A stretch of 64,000 bases of DNA. Origin: an uncultured SAR86 cluster bacterium (lineage in GTDB: Bacteria > Pseudomonadota > Gammaproteobacteria > Magnimaribacterales > Magnimaribacteraceae). The DNA lies in assembly GCA_902604855.1 (NCBI GenBank), contig CACLAF010000006.1:1-64000 (forward strand), read 5' to 3'. The position numbers and the translations under genes are program-made. The notes below the pieces were generated by a model that was given only the letters and a program-made list of their open reading frames with translations, was not told the origin of the DNA and did not search any database. Positions within the stretch are counted from its first letter, which is position 1, and every line of letters starts with the position of its first letter. Shown piece by piece: positions 1 to 9,404 of this stretch.

Positions 1-1357
1 CTACAGCTGAAGCTGCTGCTGTCACAGGAGATACAAGATGAGTTCTTCCTCCATAGCCTTGTCTGCCTTCAAAATTTCTATTTGAAGTAGAGGCACAATG
101 CTCACCATCTCCCAGTTGATCTGGGTTCATAGCTAAGCACATTGAGCAACCAGGGGCTCTCCATTCAAAGCCTGAGTCAATAAATATTTTATCTATACCT
201 TCATCAATGGCCTGTTGAGAAACAAGACCCGAACCAGGAACTACAATAGCCCTCTTAATTGATTCAGAAACCTTCTTGCCTTCTAGCACTTTTGCTGCTT
301 CTCTTAAATCTTCTATTCGTGAGTTTGTACACGAACCTATAAAAATCTGATCTAGCTTAATATCTTTTATTTTTTTCCCAGGTTCAAGGTTCATATAGCT
401 CAGAGCATGTCTAATAGATTCGCTATTAGGCTCAGGTATTACACCATCAATATCACTGACCATTTCTGGTGAAGTTCCCCAAGTAACCTGGGGTGCTATA
501 AAAGATCCATCAATTTCAATCTCTTTATCAAATTGAGCTTCGCTATCACTGACAAGATCTTGCCATTGCTCTTTTGCTACCAACCATTGTTCTCCTGTTG
601 GAGTAAATGGCCTGTCTTTTATATAAGCTTCAGTTGTTTGATCATATGCTACAAGTCCTGCCCTAGCTCCAGCTTCAATTGCCATATTACATACAGTCAT
701 TCTTCCTTCAATTGACATATTTTCGATGACTGAACCAGCATATTCTATGGCATAACCAGTTCCTCCTGCGGTTCCAATTCTTCCAATAACTGCCAACGTA
801 ACGTCCTTCGGAGTGACACCTTCTTGCAGCTCACCTGAAATGTTAACCCTCATATTTTTTAGTTTTGAGGTTTTCAAACATTGAGTAGCTAAAACATGTT
901 CCACTTCGGAAGTACCAATACCCATTGAAAGCGTCGCTAATGCCCCATGAGTAGAGGTGTGAGAATCTCCACAAACAATTGTCATGCCGGGTAAAGTTAA
1001 TCCTTGTTCAGGCCCAACCACATGAACTATGCCCTGGCGTTTATCATGAATATCAAACTGCAGTATTTCATGCTCTTTGCAATTATCATCTAACGTAACC
1101 ACTTGAAGTTTTGATACTTCATCATTTATACCAGCTATTCCCTTATCCCTGTCAGTTGTAGGAACATTATGATCAGGTGTTGCGATATTAGCTGATATTC
1201 TCCAAGGCTTACGGCCAGCTAATTTCAATCCTTCAAATGCTTGAGGGGATGTAACTTCGTGTATCAAATGTCTATCTATATATAAAAGATAGGTGCCGTC
1301 TTCTCTTTGAGAGACCTCATGAAGATTCCATAGCTTGTCGTATAGGGTGAATGACAT
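1..1357 (-). CDS. leuC: 3-isopropylmalate dehydratase large subunit (3' end cut by window edge)
   Basis: LeuC isomerises 2- to 3-isopropylmalate in cytosolic leucine synthesis, with the small subunit LeuD as partner. I translated 452 codons from an ATG at 1357; the family is about 466-470 residues, so only the C-terminal tip is missing to the left. The aconitase-type 4Fe-4S ligands are visible as Cys343 (GSCTNSR) and Cys404/Cys407 (PGCSMC). TPDHNVPT (about 60-67) and GDSHTSTHG (130-138) are family hallmarks, and GGRTHLVSP lies near the end. Seven bases separate it from aroC upstream, so the two are probably cotranscribed. leuD would be expected just beyond the left edge but is not visible. 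The identification is secure. Confidence 0.97.
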   Translation of the reverse strand, partial: MSFTLYDKLWNLHEVSQREDGTYLLYIDRHLIHEVTSPQAFEGLKLAGRKPWRISANIATPDHNVPTTDRDKGIAGINDEVSKLQVVTLDDNCKEHEILQFDIHDKRQGIVHVVGPEQGLTLPGMTIVCGDSHTSTHGALATLSMGIGTSEVEHVLATQCLKTSKLKNMRVNISGELQEGVTPKDVTLAVIGRIGTAGGTGYAIEYAGSVIENMSIEGRMTVCNMAIEAGARAGLVAYDQTTEAYIKDRPFTPTGEQWLVAKEQWQDLVSDSEAQFDKEIEIDGSFIAPQVTWGTSPEMVSDIDGVIPEPNSESIRHALSYMNLEPGKKIKDIKLDQIFIGSCTNSRIEDLREAAKVLEGKKVSESIKRAIVVPGSGLVSQQAIDEGIDKIFIDSGFEWRAPGCSMCLAMNPDQLGDGEHCASTSNRNFEGRQGYGGRTHLVSPVTAAASAV

Positions 1358-1364
1358 GAGATTA

Positions 1365-2453
1365 TTATGAGATATCAGGGATTTCAGTTACGACATCAGC
1401 ATTTTGAGCTCTGTTCCTCAAAAAGTGGTCCATTATAACTAACGCAGTCATAGCCTCGGCTATTGGTGTTGCTCTAACCCCTACACAGGGATCATGTCTT
1501 CCTTTAACTTGAATCTTTTTAGATTCACCTCCCGAATCTATGGTCTGGCCTTCTTTGTTGATACTTGAAGTAGGTTTCAAGGCGATAGAGATTTTTATTT
1601 CTTGGCCAGTACTTATGCCTCCTGAAATTCCACCTGAGTTATTTGACAAATAACCCTCTGAAGTCATTTCATCCCTCGATTCCGAACCTTTTGAATCTAT
1701 GAGATCAAAGCCCTTTCCTATTTCAAAACCTTTAACAGCATTAATACTCATAAGGCCTTTTGCTAAGTCTGCCTCAAGCTTATCAAAAACAGGTTCTCCT
1801 AAACCTATAGGCATATTAGTGACTGAGACTTCTATTTTTGCACCCACTGAGTCACCATCTTTTCTAAGTTGATCAATTAAATCTTCGATAGAAGTCAAAA
1901 CTTCAGGATCTGGGCAAAAGAAGGGATTGAGACTAATTTGTGAAGAATCAAAATTAGATATAGTAATAGAACCTATTTGAGATAAGTATCCTATGATTTT
2001 GATATCCAGTTTTTCGCTTAAGTATTTTTTAGCTATTGCTCCTGCTGCCACACGCATAGCAGTCTCTCTAGCTGACGACCTTCCTCCTCCTCTGTGGTCT
2101 CTTATTCCATATTTTTTTGAATAAACGTAATCTGCATGAGAAGGCCTAAAAACATCTTTGAGTTGATCATAGTCCTTAGATTTTTGATCCTTATTTCTAA
2201 TGAGCAAACCTATAGGTGTTCCAGTTGTTTTGCCCTCGAAAACACCAGATAATATTTCTACTTCGTCATCTTCTTTTCTTTGAGTTGTATACTTAGAGGA
2301 TCCAGGTTTTCTCTTATCTAATTCCTTCTGAATGTCTTCTTCACAAAGCTCTAATCCAGGCGGGCAGCCATCAACGATACAGCCAAGGGCTACTCCATGA
2401 CTTTCACCAAAAGTGGTCACAATAAAAGAGCTTCCGAAAGAATTCCCTGACAT
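1365..2453 (-). CDS. aroC: Chorismate synthase
   Basis: AroC converts 5-enolpyruvylshikimate-3-phosphate to chorismate using reduced FMN, the last shikimate-pathway step. The 362-residue length is normal. FGESHG (15-20, His19) and RPSHADY (103-109, His106) carry the two conserved catalytic histidines, and [12 protein letters not shown] (120-131) is the family signature. The start at 2453 aligns with family N-termini. It is the first visible gene of an aroC-leuC unit. A 120-bp gap separates it from the divergent HAD gene, and I could not pick a convincing promoter there. Nothing looks truncated. Confidence 0.97.
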   Translation of the reverse strand: MSGNSFGSSFIVTTFGESHGVALGCIVDGCPPGLELCEEDIQKELDKRKPGSSKYTTQRKEDDEVEILSGVFEGKTTGTPIGLLIRNKDQKSKDYDQLKDVFRPSHADYVYSKKYGIRDHRGGGRSSARETAMRVAAGAIAKKYLSEKLDIKIIGYLSQIGSITISNFDSSQISLNPFFCPDPEVLTSIEDLIDQLRKDGDSVGAKIEVSVTNMPIGLGEPVFDKLEADLAKGLMSINAVKGFEIGKGFDLIDSKGSESRDEMTSEGYLSNNSGGISGGISTGQEIKISIALKPTSSINKEGQTIDSGGESKKIQVKGRHDPCVGVRATPIAEAMTALVIMDHFLRNRAQNADVVTEIPDIS

Positions 2454-2573
2454 TTTCTTATCTTATTACGTAGTTCGCGGTGCGATTATAGAATTTTTGA
2501 ACAATTTAGGTATTAAATTTGATATTTATTTAAAAACCTCCAAAATACTCGAAAAAAAAATTATTGAATTTTT

Positions 2574-3215
2574 ATGATAAAAGCAGTTTTTTGGGATTTC
2601 GGAGGAGTAATTACTAGTAGTCCTTTTGAATCATTTAATAGGTTTGAAAAAGAAAATGAATTACCTTTAGATTTCTTAAGATTAGTCAATTCTACGAATC
2701 CTAACTCTAATGCATGGGCTAAATTAGAGAGGAATGAGTTAAATTTGGATGAATTTGATAAGCTTTTTTACAAAGAAAGCAGTGATCTTGGTCATTCGGT
2801 CAAAGGTAAAGATGTAATTGCTCTCCTGAAGGGTGAAGTAAGGCCTGACATGATACGAGCTCTGAAAAAAATTAAAGGGAATCTTCTTCAAGCTTGTCTA
2901 ACAAATAATATTCAACCTATGGGAAAAGAGAACTTTGAAGGTAATGTTTCTGCCTCAGGCAAGCATGATGAAGTAATGAAAATGTTTGATTTTGTGTTTG
3001 AATCAAGCAAGGAAAATGTTAGAAAGCCTGATCCAGAATTTTATTTACGAGCTTGCGAAAGAGGCGAAGTCAATCCAGCAGAAGTTGTTTTTCTTGATGA
3101 CTTGGGAATAAACCTGAAACCTGCCAAAAAATTAGGAATGAAGACTATTAAAGTTATAAATTCCAGTGAAGCGTTAACTGAGTTAGATAGCTTGATAGAT
3201 ATTAAACTTTTTTAG
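2574..3215 (+). CDS. HAD-superfamily hydrolase, soluble epoxide hydrolase N-domain-like
   Basis: A 213-residue HAD fold protein, probably a cytosolic phosphatase acting on a small metabolite; the substrate is unknown. Motif I is FWDFGGVI (6-13) with nucleophile Asp8. The usual second Asp is Gly10, as in the sEH-N/YihX-like subgroup. Motif II is LTNN (109-112), motif III is around RKPDPEFY (150-157), and motif IV is FLDDLG (173-178, Asp175/Asp176). The helical cap lies between motifs I and II. The stop is one base from the convergent yqhA stop, with no terminator between. A dehalogenase role is possible but the D-x-G motif fits phosphatase relatives better. Confidence 0.8.
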   Translation: MIKAVFWDFGGVITSSPFESFNRFEKENELPLDFLRLVNSTNPNSNAWAKLERNELNLDEFDKLFYKESSDLGHSVKGKDVIALLKGEVRPDMIRALKKIKGNLLQACLTNNIQPMGKENFEGNVSASGKHDEVMKMFDFVFESSKENVRKPDPEFYLRACERGEVNPAEVVFLDDLGINLKPAKKLGMKTIKVINSSEALTELDSLIDIKLF

Positions 3216-3216
3216 A

Positions 3217-3729
3217 TTAATAAACTTTTGATTTAGAAGTAACATAATCCATTAATGCAAGTAAAACTCCAGAGAGAATGAATACAACATGAACAATAAT
3301 CATCCAAAAGATTTCTCTATCGCTTATTTGAGATAAATCCATAAAGGCTGCTAATAAATTTATTCCGGAAATAGTAACAATTGAAGCGACTAATTTTAAC
3401 TTCATCTCACTAAAGTCCACTCGACCCATCCAAATGGGTTTATCTTCGCTCTCATCAGCTACATGGAGCTTAGAAACGAAATTTTCATAACCAGCAAAAA
3501 TTATCATGAGAACTAAATTACCCACCAAAATAAGATCTACTATATTTAAAACAAATAACATAATCCCTTTGACATCTTGTTCAAGAATTACAGGTAAATA
3601 GACGATAGTATCTTGAATAACTTTCATTGTTATAAACAAAAGTGACAGGCAAAGAACCAAGTAAATAGGTGCAAGAAGCCACCTACTTGCGAAAATAAGG
3701 CTCTCTAGATAATGTTCTAATTTACTCAT
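3217..3729 (-). CDS. yqhA: UPF0114 (YqhA) family inner-membrane protein
   Basis: A 170-residue integral membrane protein of the YqhA/UPF0114 family, whose function is not established. Recognisable family stretches are ASRWLLAPIYL (14-24), FAGYENFVSKL (78-88) and KLKLVASIVTISGINLL (about 110-126). There are roughly four hydrophobic segments, near 15-37, 52-78, 108-128 and 138-162. It ends the thrH-prpBCD run, five bases downstream of the prpD stop, so it is likely cotranscribed. Whether it serves propionate metabolism (for example solute or ion movement) is only a guess from position. Confidence 0.88.
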   Translation of the reverse strand: MSKLEHYLESLIFASRWLLAPIYLVLCLSLLFITMKVIQDTIVYLPVILEQDVKGIMLFVLNIVDLILVGNLVLMIIFAGYENFVSKLHVADESEDKPIWMGRVDFSEMKLKLVASIVTISGINLLAAFMDLSQISDREIFWMIIVHVVFILSGVLLALMDYVTSKSKVY

Positions 3730-3734
3730 TTGAA

Positions 3735-5183
3735 TTATTCAGCTATGAAGAGGTTCATAAACTCAGGTACTGAGGTAGTCTCTAGACTTTCCTGATCTAA
3801 ACATAATGACAAAATTTCCTGGCACCTCTGATCTGAAAATTGAGTAGCTAGATTTCGTTCAAATTTCTCTACAAGCATGGGAATACCTTGCTCTCTTCTT
3901 CGTCTGTGACCAATCGGATATTCGACTTCAATCTTCTCCGTTGAAGAACCATCTGTAAAGAATATTTGAATTGAATTAGCGATAGACCTTTTATCAGCTT
4001 CTAAATATTCTTGTGAATATCTATTATCTTCTTCGATAAACATTTTCTCTCTCAATTGATCTACTCTTGGATCTGAAGCCACGTCGTCCTCATAATCTTC
4101 AGCAACAAGATCTCCCTTTAGTAGTCCAATAGCAGTCATATATTGGAGACAGTGATCTCTATCAGCTGGATTATTTAAAATGCCTTCTTTACTGATAATC
4201 CTTATGGCTGATTCGTGTGTCGTAATTAAAATTTTCTCGATTTCATCAAACTTTTCTTTGACCTGCTCATGCAGAATGACTGCCGCCTCAACTGCAGTCT
4301 GTGCATGGAACTCTGCCGGAAAGGAGATCTTGAATAAAACATTTTCCATGACATACGAATCAAAATCTCTTGGTAGGCTGAAAGAATTTCCTTTAAATTG
4401 CACATCATAGAAACCCCAAGTTGGAGCCGTAAGAACACTTGGATAGCCTATTTGTCCTTTTTGAGTCAATAAAACTAACTGCAAAGCTCTGCTTGTAGCA
4501 TCTCCTGCTGCCCAAGATTTTCTAGGTCCTGCATTTGGAGCATGCCTGTAGGTTCTTAAACTTTGTCCGTCTACCCAAGCTTGTGATAATGCATCTATTG
4601 TTTGATCTTTATTCAATCCAAACATAGAAGATATAACTGCCGTTGAGGCAACTTTTACTAAAACAACATGATCTAAGCCAACTCTGTTGAAACTATTTTC
4701 TAATGCCAAAACACCCTGTATTTCGTGTGCTTTGATCATATTAGTTAAAACATCTTTCATAGATAAAGGTTCTTTTCCTTCTGCCAGATTCTTTTGAGAA
4801 AGATAATCAGCTGCTGCCAAAATTCCACCTAGGTTATCTGATGGATGTCCCCACTCTGCAGCTAACCAAGTATCATTAAAATCTAACCATCTAATTATTG
4901 CACCTATGTCCCAAGCTCCTTTTACAGGATCTAATACATGCTTAGTCCCAGGCACCCTGACGCCGCCAGGGACTTGAGTGCCTTCGATGTATGGCCCCAA
5001 TAAATTCTTACAATCAGGGAAAGTAAGAGCTAAAAGTCCGCATCCTAAGGTATCCATTAAACAGTTTCTTGCAGTGTTGTATGCTTCAGAACTTTCAATA
5101 TCCTTATTTAAAACATATTCAGCTATTTTAACTAGTACGTCATCCGGATTAGGACGCACGTTTGTTTCAACGTTTCCAGACAT
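3735..5183 (-). CDS. prpD: 2-methylcitrate dehydratase
   Basis: PrpD dehydrates 2-methylcitrate in the methylcitrate cycle, which oxidises propionyl-CoA to pyruvate. The 482-residue length matches enterobacterial PrpD. Family-typical stretches include [19 protein letters not shown] (about 99-117), the GDATSRA region (about 228-234) and [15 protein letters not shown] (288-302). It lies 14 bases after prpC. The iron-sulphur alternative AcnD/PrpF is absent here, so this is the cofactor-free PrpD-type cycle. Substrates probably come from odd-chain or branched acyl-CoAs, consistent with the acyl-CoA genes elsewhere in the window. Confidence 0.95.
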   Translation of the reverse strand: MSGNVETNVRPNPDDVLVKIAEYVLNKDIESSEAYNTARNCLMDTLGCGLLALTFPDCKNLLGPYIEGTQVPGGVRVPGTKHVLDPVKGAWDIGAIIRWLDFNDTWLAAEWGHPSDNLGGILAAADYLSQKNLAEGKEPLSMKDVLTNMIKAHEIQGVLALENSFNRVGLDHVVLVKVASTAVISSMFGLNKDQTIDALSQAWVDGQSLRTYRHAPNAGPRKSWAAGDATSRALQLVLLTQKGQIGYPSVLTAPTWGFYDVQFKGNSFSLPRDFDSYVMENVLFKISFPAEFHAQTAVEAAVILHEQVKEKFDEIEKILITTHESAIRIISKEGILNNPADRDHCLQYMTAIGLLKGDLVAEDYEDDVASDPRVDQLREKMFIEEDNRYSQEYLEADKRSIANSIQIFFTDGSSTEKIEVEYPIGHRRRREQGIPMLVEKFERNLATQFSDQRCQEILSLCLDQESLETTSVPEFMNLFIAE

Positions 5184-5197
5184 AATTTTCCCCTTGG

Positions 5198-6322
5198 TTA
5201 ACGATCAGACATATCGACCCAGACAGAGTTATCCGGTCCGATGTACTCTTCACTTGGACGGATAATTCTATTATCCGCTCTTTGCTCCATGATATTAGCA
5301 GCCCAACCCGAGGTTCTGCCTATAACAAATAATGGAGTGAATATTGCAGTAGGTATGCCTAGATAGTTGTAAGCAGAGGCCATAAAGAAGTCAGTATTAG
5401 CAAACATTCCTTTTTCATCATCCATCACTCTTTCTATTTCATCGGAAACTTCAAAAAGTGTAGTATCACCGTTTAATTTTGAAAGTTTTTCTGACCAAAC
5501 TTTAATAATCGCATTCCTAGGATCTTCAGTACTGTAAACAGCATGCCCAAAGCCCATTATTTTTTCTTTTTTAGCGAGCAGATCAAGGACTCCTGCTTTA
5601 GCCTCTTCTCTGCTGGAGTATTTTTCAATCATTTCCATTGCGGCTTCATTTGCACCGCCATGCAGCGGTCCTCTTAAAGTTCCAATTGCACCTGTAATGC
5701 AAGAGTGCATGTCAGATAATGTTGAAGCACAAGTTCTAGCTGTAAAAGTAGATGCATTAAAACCATGTTCAGCATAAAGTATCAACGAAACATCAAGTGC
5801 TCTAGCTTGCTCTTCAGAAGGTTCTTTTCCTGTGAGTAAAGATAAAAATTGACCTCCAATAGTGGGATGATCTGTTACGGTTTCAACTCGAACTCCATCA
5901 TGAGAATATCTGTACCAATATGTAACTATCGAAGCAAAAGAAGCCATTATCCTATCAGCTGTTTCATTCTGATTAGAGAAGTCACCTTCTGGTTCTAAAT
6001 TTCCTAACATAGAGCAACCAGTCCTCATAACATCCATCGGGTGCGCTTCAGCAGGAATTCTTTCCAAAACCTCTTTAAGTTCATCCGGCAGATTTCTGTA
6101 TGATTTAAGTTTAGATGCATATTGATCATATTCAGATTGATTTGGTAAGTTTCCATACAACAGCATATAAGCAACTTCTTCAAAAGAAGCTTTTTCAGCA
6201 AGCTCCTCTATGGCATAACCTCTATAAGTTAAACCTTTTCCTTCTTTTCCTACAGTTGAAAGGGCAGTCTTACCTGCTACTTGCCCTCTTAAACCTGCTC
6301 CATCTAACTTCTTCTCACCCAT
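5198..6322 (-). CDS. prpC: 2-methylcitrate synthase
   Basis: PrpC condenses propionyl-CoA with oxaloacetate to give 2-methylcitrate. The 374-residue, citrate-synthase-fold protein keeps the catalytic set: His221 in PLHGGAN, His260 in MGFGHAVY and Asp311 in NTDFF. The short length and operon position favour methylcitrate synthase over the longer gammaproteobacterial citrate synthase GltA, although such enzymes usually retain some citrate synthase activity. It sits between prpB (13-base gap) and prpD. The start at 6322 gives a normal family N-terminus ([12 protein letters not shown]). Confidence 0.95.
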   Translation of the reverse strand: MGEKKLDGAGLRGQVAGKTALSTVGKEGKGLTYRGYAIEELAEKASFEEVAYMLLYGNLPNQSEYDQYASKLKSYRNLPDELKEVLERIPAEAHPMDVMRTGCSMLGNLEPEGDFSNQNETADRIMASFASIVTYWYRYSHDGVRVETVTDHPTIGGQFLSLLTGKEPSEEQARALDVSLILYAEHGFNASTFTARTCASTLSDMHSCITGAIGTLRGPLHGGANEAAMEMIEKYSSREEAKAGVLDLLAKKEKIMGFGHAVYSTEDPRNAIIKVWSEKLSKLNGDTTLFEVSDEIERVMDDEKGMFANTDFFMASAYNYLGIPTAIFTPLFVIGRTSGWAANIMEQRADNRIIRPSEEYIGPDNSVWVDMSDR

Positions 6323-6335
6323 TTAATTTCCTAAT

Positions 6336-7208
6336 CTAATTTTTAAATAGCTCGTCTAATTTATTTTCGAACGAATGATAATCTAGTACGTCATAAAGTT
6401 CATCTCTAGTTTGCATATTTTTTAATAGACTTTCTTGATTATCAGACGTTTTAATTTCTTTAAATACCTCTTCAGCGGCCTTACTCATTGCCCTAAATGC
6501 GGTAAGAGGATAAAGGACCATATCTACCCCTGACTGACTTAGCTCTTCGCAACCAAAAAGTGGAGTCTTTCCAAACTCTGTGATATTTGCAAGGATAGGT
6601 ATTTTCACATGTTTCTTAAGTTCCTTATACTGATCTAGTTCGATAAAAGCCTCAGGGAAGAGAGCATCTGCTCCTGCTTCTTGATAAGCTATAGCCCTTT
6701 CTATGGCGAGATCAAGGCCTTCATTTGCAAGCGCATCTGTCCTTGCCATTACAACAAAATCATTATCTATCTTGGCATCTACTGCAGCTTTGATTCGGTC
6801 GATCATCTCTGAGGTAGAAACAATCTCTTTGTTTGGGCGATGACCACATCTTTTCTGGGAAACTTGATCCTCAATATGCAGTCCAGCAGCTCCATAGTTG
6901 ATAAAAGACTTTACAGTTCTTGCAATATTAAATGCACCACCCCAACCAGTGTCGGCATCAACCAATAAGGGAACTGACGTTGCATTTGTAATCCTCTCAA
7001 CATCTATAAGAACATCTTGAAGAGAGGAAATACCTAGATCAGGAACTCCTAGACTAGAGGCAGCTACTCCACCGCCTGATAAGTATATGGCATTATGACC
7101 CTCCTTTTCCGCTAACAAAGCTGAATAGGCATTTATCGTACCGACAATCTTTAGGGGGTTGTTATTTGCAATGGCCTCTTTAAGTTTTTTTCCTTGAGAT
7201 TGACCCAT
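6336..7208 (-). CDS. prpB: 2-methylisocitrate lyase
   Basis: PrpB cleaves 2-methylisocitrate to pyruvate and succinate, closing the methylcitrate cycle. The protein is 290 residues, normal for the PEP mutase/isocitrate lyase superfamily. Metal-binding VDADTGWG lies at 83-90, and the active-site loop KRCGH at 119-123 contains catalytic Cys121. LSGGGVAAS (43-51) and FPEAFIEL are typical of PrpB. The gene starts one base after thrH, which indicates cotranscription and probably translational coupling. No prpR-type regulator is visible beside it. Confidence 0.95.
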   Translation of the reverse strand: MGQSQGKKLKEAIANNNPLKIVGTINAYSALLAEKEGHNAIYLSGGGVAASSLGVPDLGISSLQDVLIDVERITNATSVPLLVDADTGWGGAFNIARTVKSFINYGAAGLHIEDQVSQKRCGHRPNKEIVSTSEMIDRIKAAVDAKIDNDFVVMARTDALANEGLDLAIERAIAYQEAGADALFPEAFIELDQYKELKKHVKIPILANITEFGKTPLFGCEELSQSGVDMVLYPLTAFRAMSKAAEEVFKEIKTSDNQESLLKNMQTRDELYDVLDYHSFENKLDELFKN

Positions 7209-7209
7209 A

Positions 7210-7824
7210 TTATGTCCTCCCGATAAAAGAAGAATTTTCTATCAGGAGATTCTTCAAATCTTCATGACTTTCAACTCCTTCAATTTCTTTAAACTCTTCT
7301 CTTATATGTTTCGGAGCTTGAAAAAAGACACCTAAATCGGCTTCTTGAAGCATTTGAATGTCGTTATAAGAGTCACCTGAAGCAAATACTTTAAATTTCA
7401 TATCCTTTAATCCTTGAACCACTTTCTTCTTATTCTCTAACTGTCTCAAGGTATAGCCTTTTAACTCATTATTTTCTATATCTAAATAATGACAGTTAAT
7501 AGAAGGAGTGCCAAGTTTTCTAAGCAAGGGCCAGGCTAGCTCGTAAAAAGAATCAGAAACAATAGTTAACTGAAAGTTATCTCTTACCCAATCAATAAAT
7601 TCTCTAGCCCCATCGAAAGGCTCCATTTTATCGACTAAAGATTGAATTTCTAAAAAGGATAAACCAATCGACTTAACTAGATCAATTCTCATATCCATAA
7701 GTTCTGAATAATCTTTAAGATCTTGAGTCGTTAATTTAAATTGCTCTTCTCCAGTGTATTTAGCTACTTCAGCCCAAATTTCAGGTATTAATACACCTTC
7801 AAGATCAAGACAGACATGTTCCAT
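7210..7824 (-). CDS. thrH: ThrH: phosphoserine phosphatase / homoserine phosphotransferase
   Basis: ThrH, described in Pseudomonas, dephosphorylates phosphoserine and can transfer the phosphate to homoserine, linking serine and threonine synthesis. This 204-residue protein matches the Pseudomonas family along its length. Motif I is [12 protein letters not shown] (6-17), with Asp7 as nucleophile and the D-x-E form typical of Thr[14 protein letters not shown] and [13 protein letters not shown] are HAD motifs II and IV. It leads the prpBCD-yqhA operon, one base ahead of prpB. A metabolic reason for that pairing is unclear; both consume central carbon intermediates. Confidence 0.92.
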   Translation of the reverse strand: MEHVCLDLEGVLIPEIWAEVAKYTGEEQFKLTTQDLKDYSELMDMRIDLVKSIGLSFLEIQSLVDKMEPFDGAREFIDWVRDNFQLTIVSDSFYELAWPLLRKLGTPSINCHYLDIENNELKGYTLRQLENKKKVVQGLKDMKFKVFASGDSYNDIQMLQEADLGVFFQAPKHIREEFKEIEGVESHEDLKNLLIENSSFIGRT

Positions 7825-7836
7825 CGATAGTTATTC

Positions 7837-7856
7837 CCACTCAATAATTGAGGTGG
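7837..7856. promoter_or_regulatory. Inverted repeat in the thrH-prp 5' leader
   Basis: CCAC-TCAAT and ATTGAGGTGG face each other with one unpaired base, 13 bases upstream of the thrH start. No T-run follows, so it is not an intrinsic terminator for the upstream 5'-nucleotidase gene. It may be an operator or a leader hairpin for the thrH-prp operon. This rests on symmetry alone. Confidence 0.3.
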
Positions 7857-7876
7857 TGATTATACATTTTTTGAAT

Positions 7877-8755
7877 TTAAATTCTCGAATTAAAGTTGAT
7901 CACTTGACCGGTAGGAACTTCTAAACAGGCTGATTTACAATTTTCAATTTGATCATCAAAAAATATATCTGCTCCAAAGTCTTTTAAAAAACTAGTTTTA
8001 TCCATACCACCTAAAAAAAGAGATTCATCTATCCTAATTTTCCATTCTCTTAGAGTTTTTATAACTCTTTCATGGGAAGGAGCCGATCTGGCAGTTACTA
8101 ATGCAATCCTCACAGGGCATTCTGCTCGAGGAAAACTTTGCTGAACTTTATAAAGTTCTCTGAGGAAAGACTTAAATGGACCACCACTTAATGGATTGTC
8201 AGCTAGATTTTTTTCATTATTATTGAAAGCTTCTAAACCATATTCATCAAATATTTTCTGAGATTCTTCAGAAAAAATAACTGAGTCTCCATCAAAAGCA
8301 ACCTTAAGAGTTTCATTATCAACTTTAGAGTTTCTTGAAGGCATAATCCTAGCAGAAGCAATTCCACTATTGATAGATGACTTACAGTCTTCGAATTCAG
8401 TTGAGAGAAATAGATGTACTCCAAAAGATTTTGCATATACGTGAGGACTCTTTCCTCCACAAAAAGCTGCTTTTTCAATATCAAGGCCATGATATTGAAT
8501 AGAATTGAAGATTCTCAAACCAGTATCAGCAGTATTTCTGCTTAGCAAAAATACCTCTACTAACTTTTCATCGCTAAATTGGTTGTTTAAATTTAATAAC
8601 TTTTTAACTAAAGAAAAAGCCTGACCAGGCTTTAAGGGACAATTTTCTTTTACTATCTGGTACTCTTTATATGCCTCAAGTCCATTATTCTTAAATATCA
8701 AATGACTTGAATCTAAATCAAAAAGCGCTCTAGAAGTAATTCCAATTTTTAACAT
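7877..8755 (-). CDS. 5'-nucleotidase, cytosolic NT5C1-like family
   Basis: Probably a cytosolic 5'-nucleotidase releasing nucleosides from nucleoside monophosphates (Pfam 5-nucleotidase type). I place the start at ATG 8755, giving 292 residues beginning MLKIGITSRALFDLD. The frame stays open upstream, but an earlier start would run through the SOS box and into lexA. VEVFLLSRNTADTGLR, VAFDGDSVIF and FLGGMDKTSFL are characteristic stretches, and AFDGD holds the acidic active-site pair. It is divergent from lexA, with 43 bases between the two starts, so the LexA box there could also repress this gene. Confidence 0.85.
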   Translation of the reverse strand: MLKIGITSRALFDLDSSHLIFKNNGLEAYKEYQIVKENCPLKPGQAFSLVKKLLNLNNQFSDEKLVEVFLLSRNTADTGLRIFNSIQYHGLDIEKAAFCGGKSPHVYAKSFGVHLFLSTEFEDCKSSINSGIASARIMPSRNSKVDNETLKVAFDGDSVIFSEESQKIFDEYGLEAFNNNEKNLADNPLSGGPFKSFLRELYKVQQSFPRAECPVRIALVTARSAPSHERVIKTLREWKIRIDESLFLGGMDKTSFLKDFGADIFFDDQIENCKSACLEVPTGQVINFNSRI

Positions 8756-8757
8756 TA

Positions 8758-8785
8758 TTGCATAATACAATATACTGTATATAAT
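8758..8785 (+). promoter_or_regulatory. Sigma-70-type promoter of lexA
   Basis: TTGCAT at 8758-8763 and a consensus TATAAT at 8780-8785 are separated by 16 bases. The -10 hexamer lies inside the SOS box, so bound LexA would block polymerase. The predicted transcript start is only a few bases before the lexA ATG at 8799. No Shine-Dalgarno sequence is visible, so the message may be nearly leaderless. Confidence 0.6.
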
Positions 8786-8790
8786 TACAG
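8775..8790. promoter_or_regulatory. LexA operator (SOS box)
   Basis: CTGTATATAATTACAG fits the gammaproteobacterial LexA consensus CTGT-N8-ACAG exactly, with the usual AT-rich centre. It lies 8 bases before the lexA start and 19 bases before the divergent 5'-nucleotidase start. Autoregulation of lexA is the established pattern; control of the nucleotidase gene is inferred from position. Confidence 0.93.
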
Positions 8791-8798
8791 TAATTATT

Positions 8799-9404
8799 AT
8801 GAAAAATCTAACTAAAAGACAAGAAGAAATTTTGAATTTAATCAAAACGCACATATTAGATTTAGGATTTCCTCCTACTAGAGCAGATATAGCGAGATCT
8901 TTGGGTTTTAAATCTCCTAATGCTGCAGAACAACATTTAAGGGCTATAGAGAAGAAAGGTTTCATAAAGATTTTATCTGGAGCTTCCAGAGGAATAGTTC
9001 TAAATGATTCTGAGAATGACCAAATACCTGTAATTGGCTTAGTTGCTGCCGGAGGTCCAATCCTAGCTGAAGAAAATGTTGAAAAGACTATTCCCAGATC
9101 AAATAACCTTCTCTCTAGTGATATTGACTACTATTTAAGAGTAAAAGGAGACAGTATGGTTGATATAGGCATATTTGAAGAAGACTTAATTGGGGTAAGT
9201 AAATCTGCAAATACGAAAGTTGGATCTGTGGTAGTTGCAAGAATTAATAATGAAGTGACAGTTAAAACCTTGATTGAAATGACTCAAAATAAAGTTGTGC
9301 TAAGAGCTGAAAACCAAGAATATGAAGACATTATTGTTAATCCGGAAGTTGAGGAGCTAGCTATTGAAGGTTCGTGTGTGGCCCTCCTAAGAGAGAGTAT
9401 TTAG
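8799..9404 (+). CDS. lexA: LexA repressor of the SOS response
   Basis: LexA represses DNA-damage genes and cleaves itself when RecA filaments form. The 201 residues align with E. coli LexA position for position. There is an N-terminal winged helix-turn-helix (about 1-65, with TRADIARSLGFKSPNAAEQH), the autocleavage site Ala84-Gly85 in LVAAGGP, the catalytic Ser119 in GDSM and Lys156 in VTVK. The start is fixed by the operator just upstream. Its stop overlaps the convergent topA stop by four bases, with no terminator, so antisense readthrough at the ends is possible. Confidence 0.97.
   Translation: MKNLTKRQEEILNLIKTHILDLGFPPTRADIARSLGFKSPNAAEQHLRAIEKKGFIKILSGASRGIVLNDSENDQIPVIGLVAAGGPILAEENVEKTIPRSNNLLSSDIDYYLRVKGDSMVDIGIFEEDLIGVSKSANTKVGSVVVARINNEVTVKTLIEMTQNKVVLRAENQEYEDIIVNPEVEELAIEGSCVALLRESI

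Noticed and set aside
7837-7856. Terminator for the 5'-nucleotidase gene
   Set aside because: The hairpin has no following T-run on the minus strand (GGGAATAACT follows). Kept only as a possible operator.
8756-8965. Longer N-terminus for the 5'-nucleotidase (70 extra codons)
   Set aside because: It would overlap lexA and its operator. Family homology begins at MLKIGITSRALFDLD, at ATG 8755.
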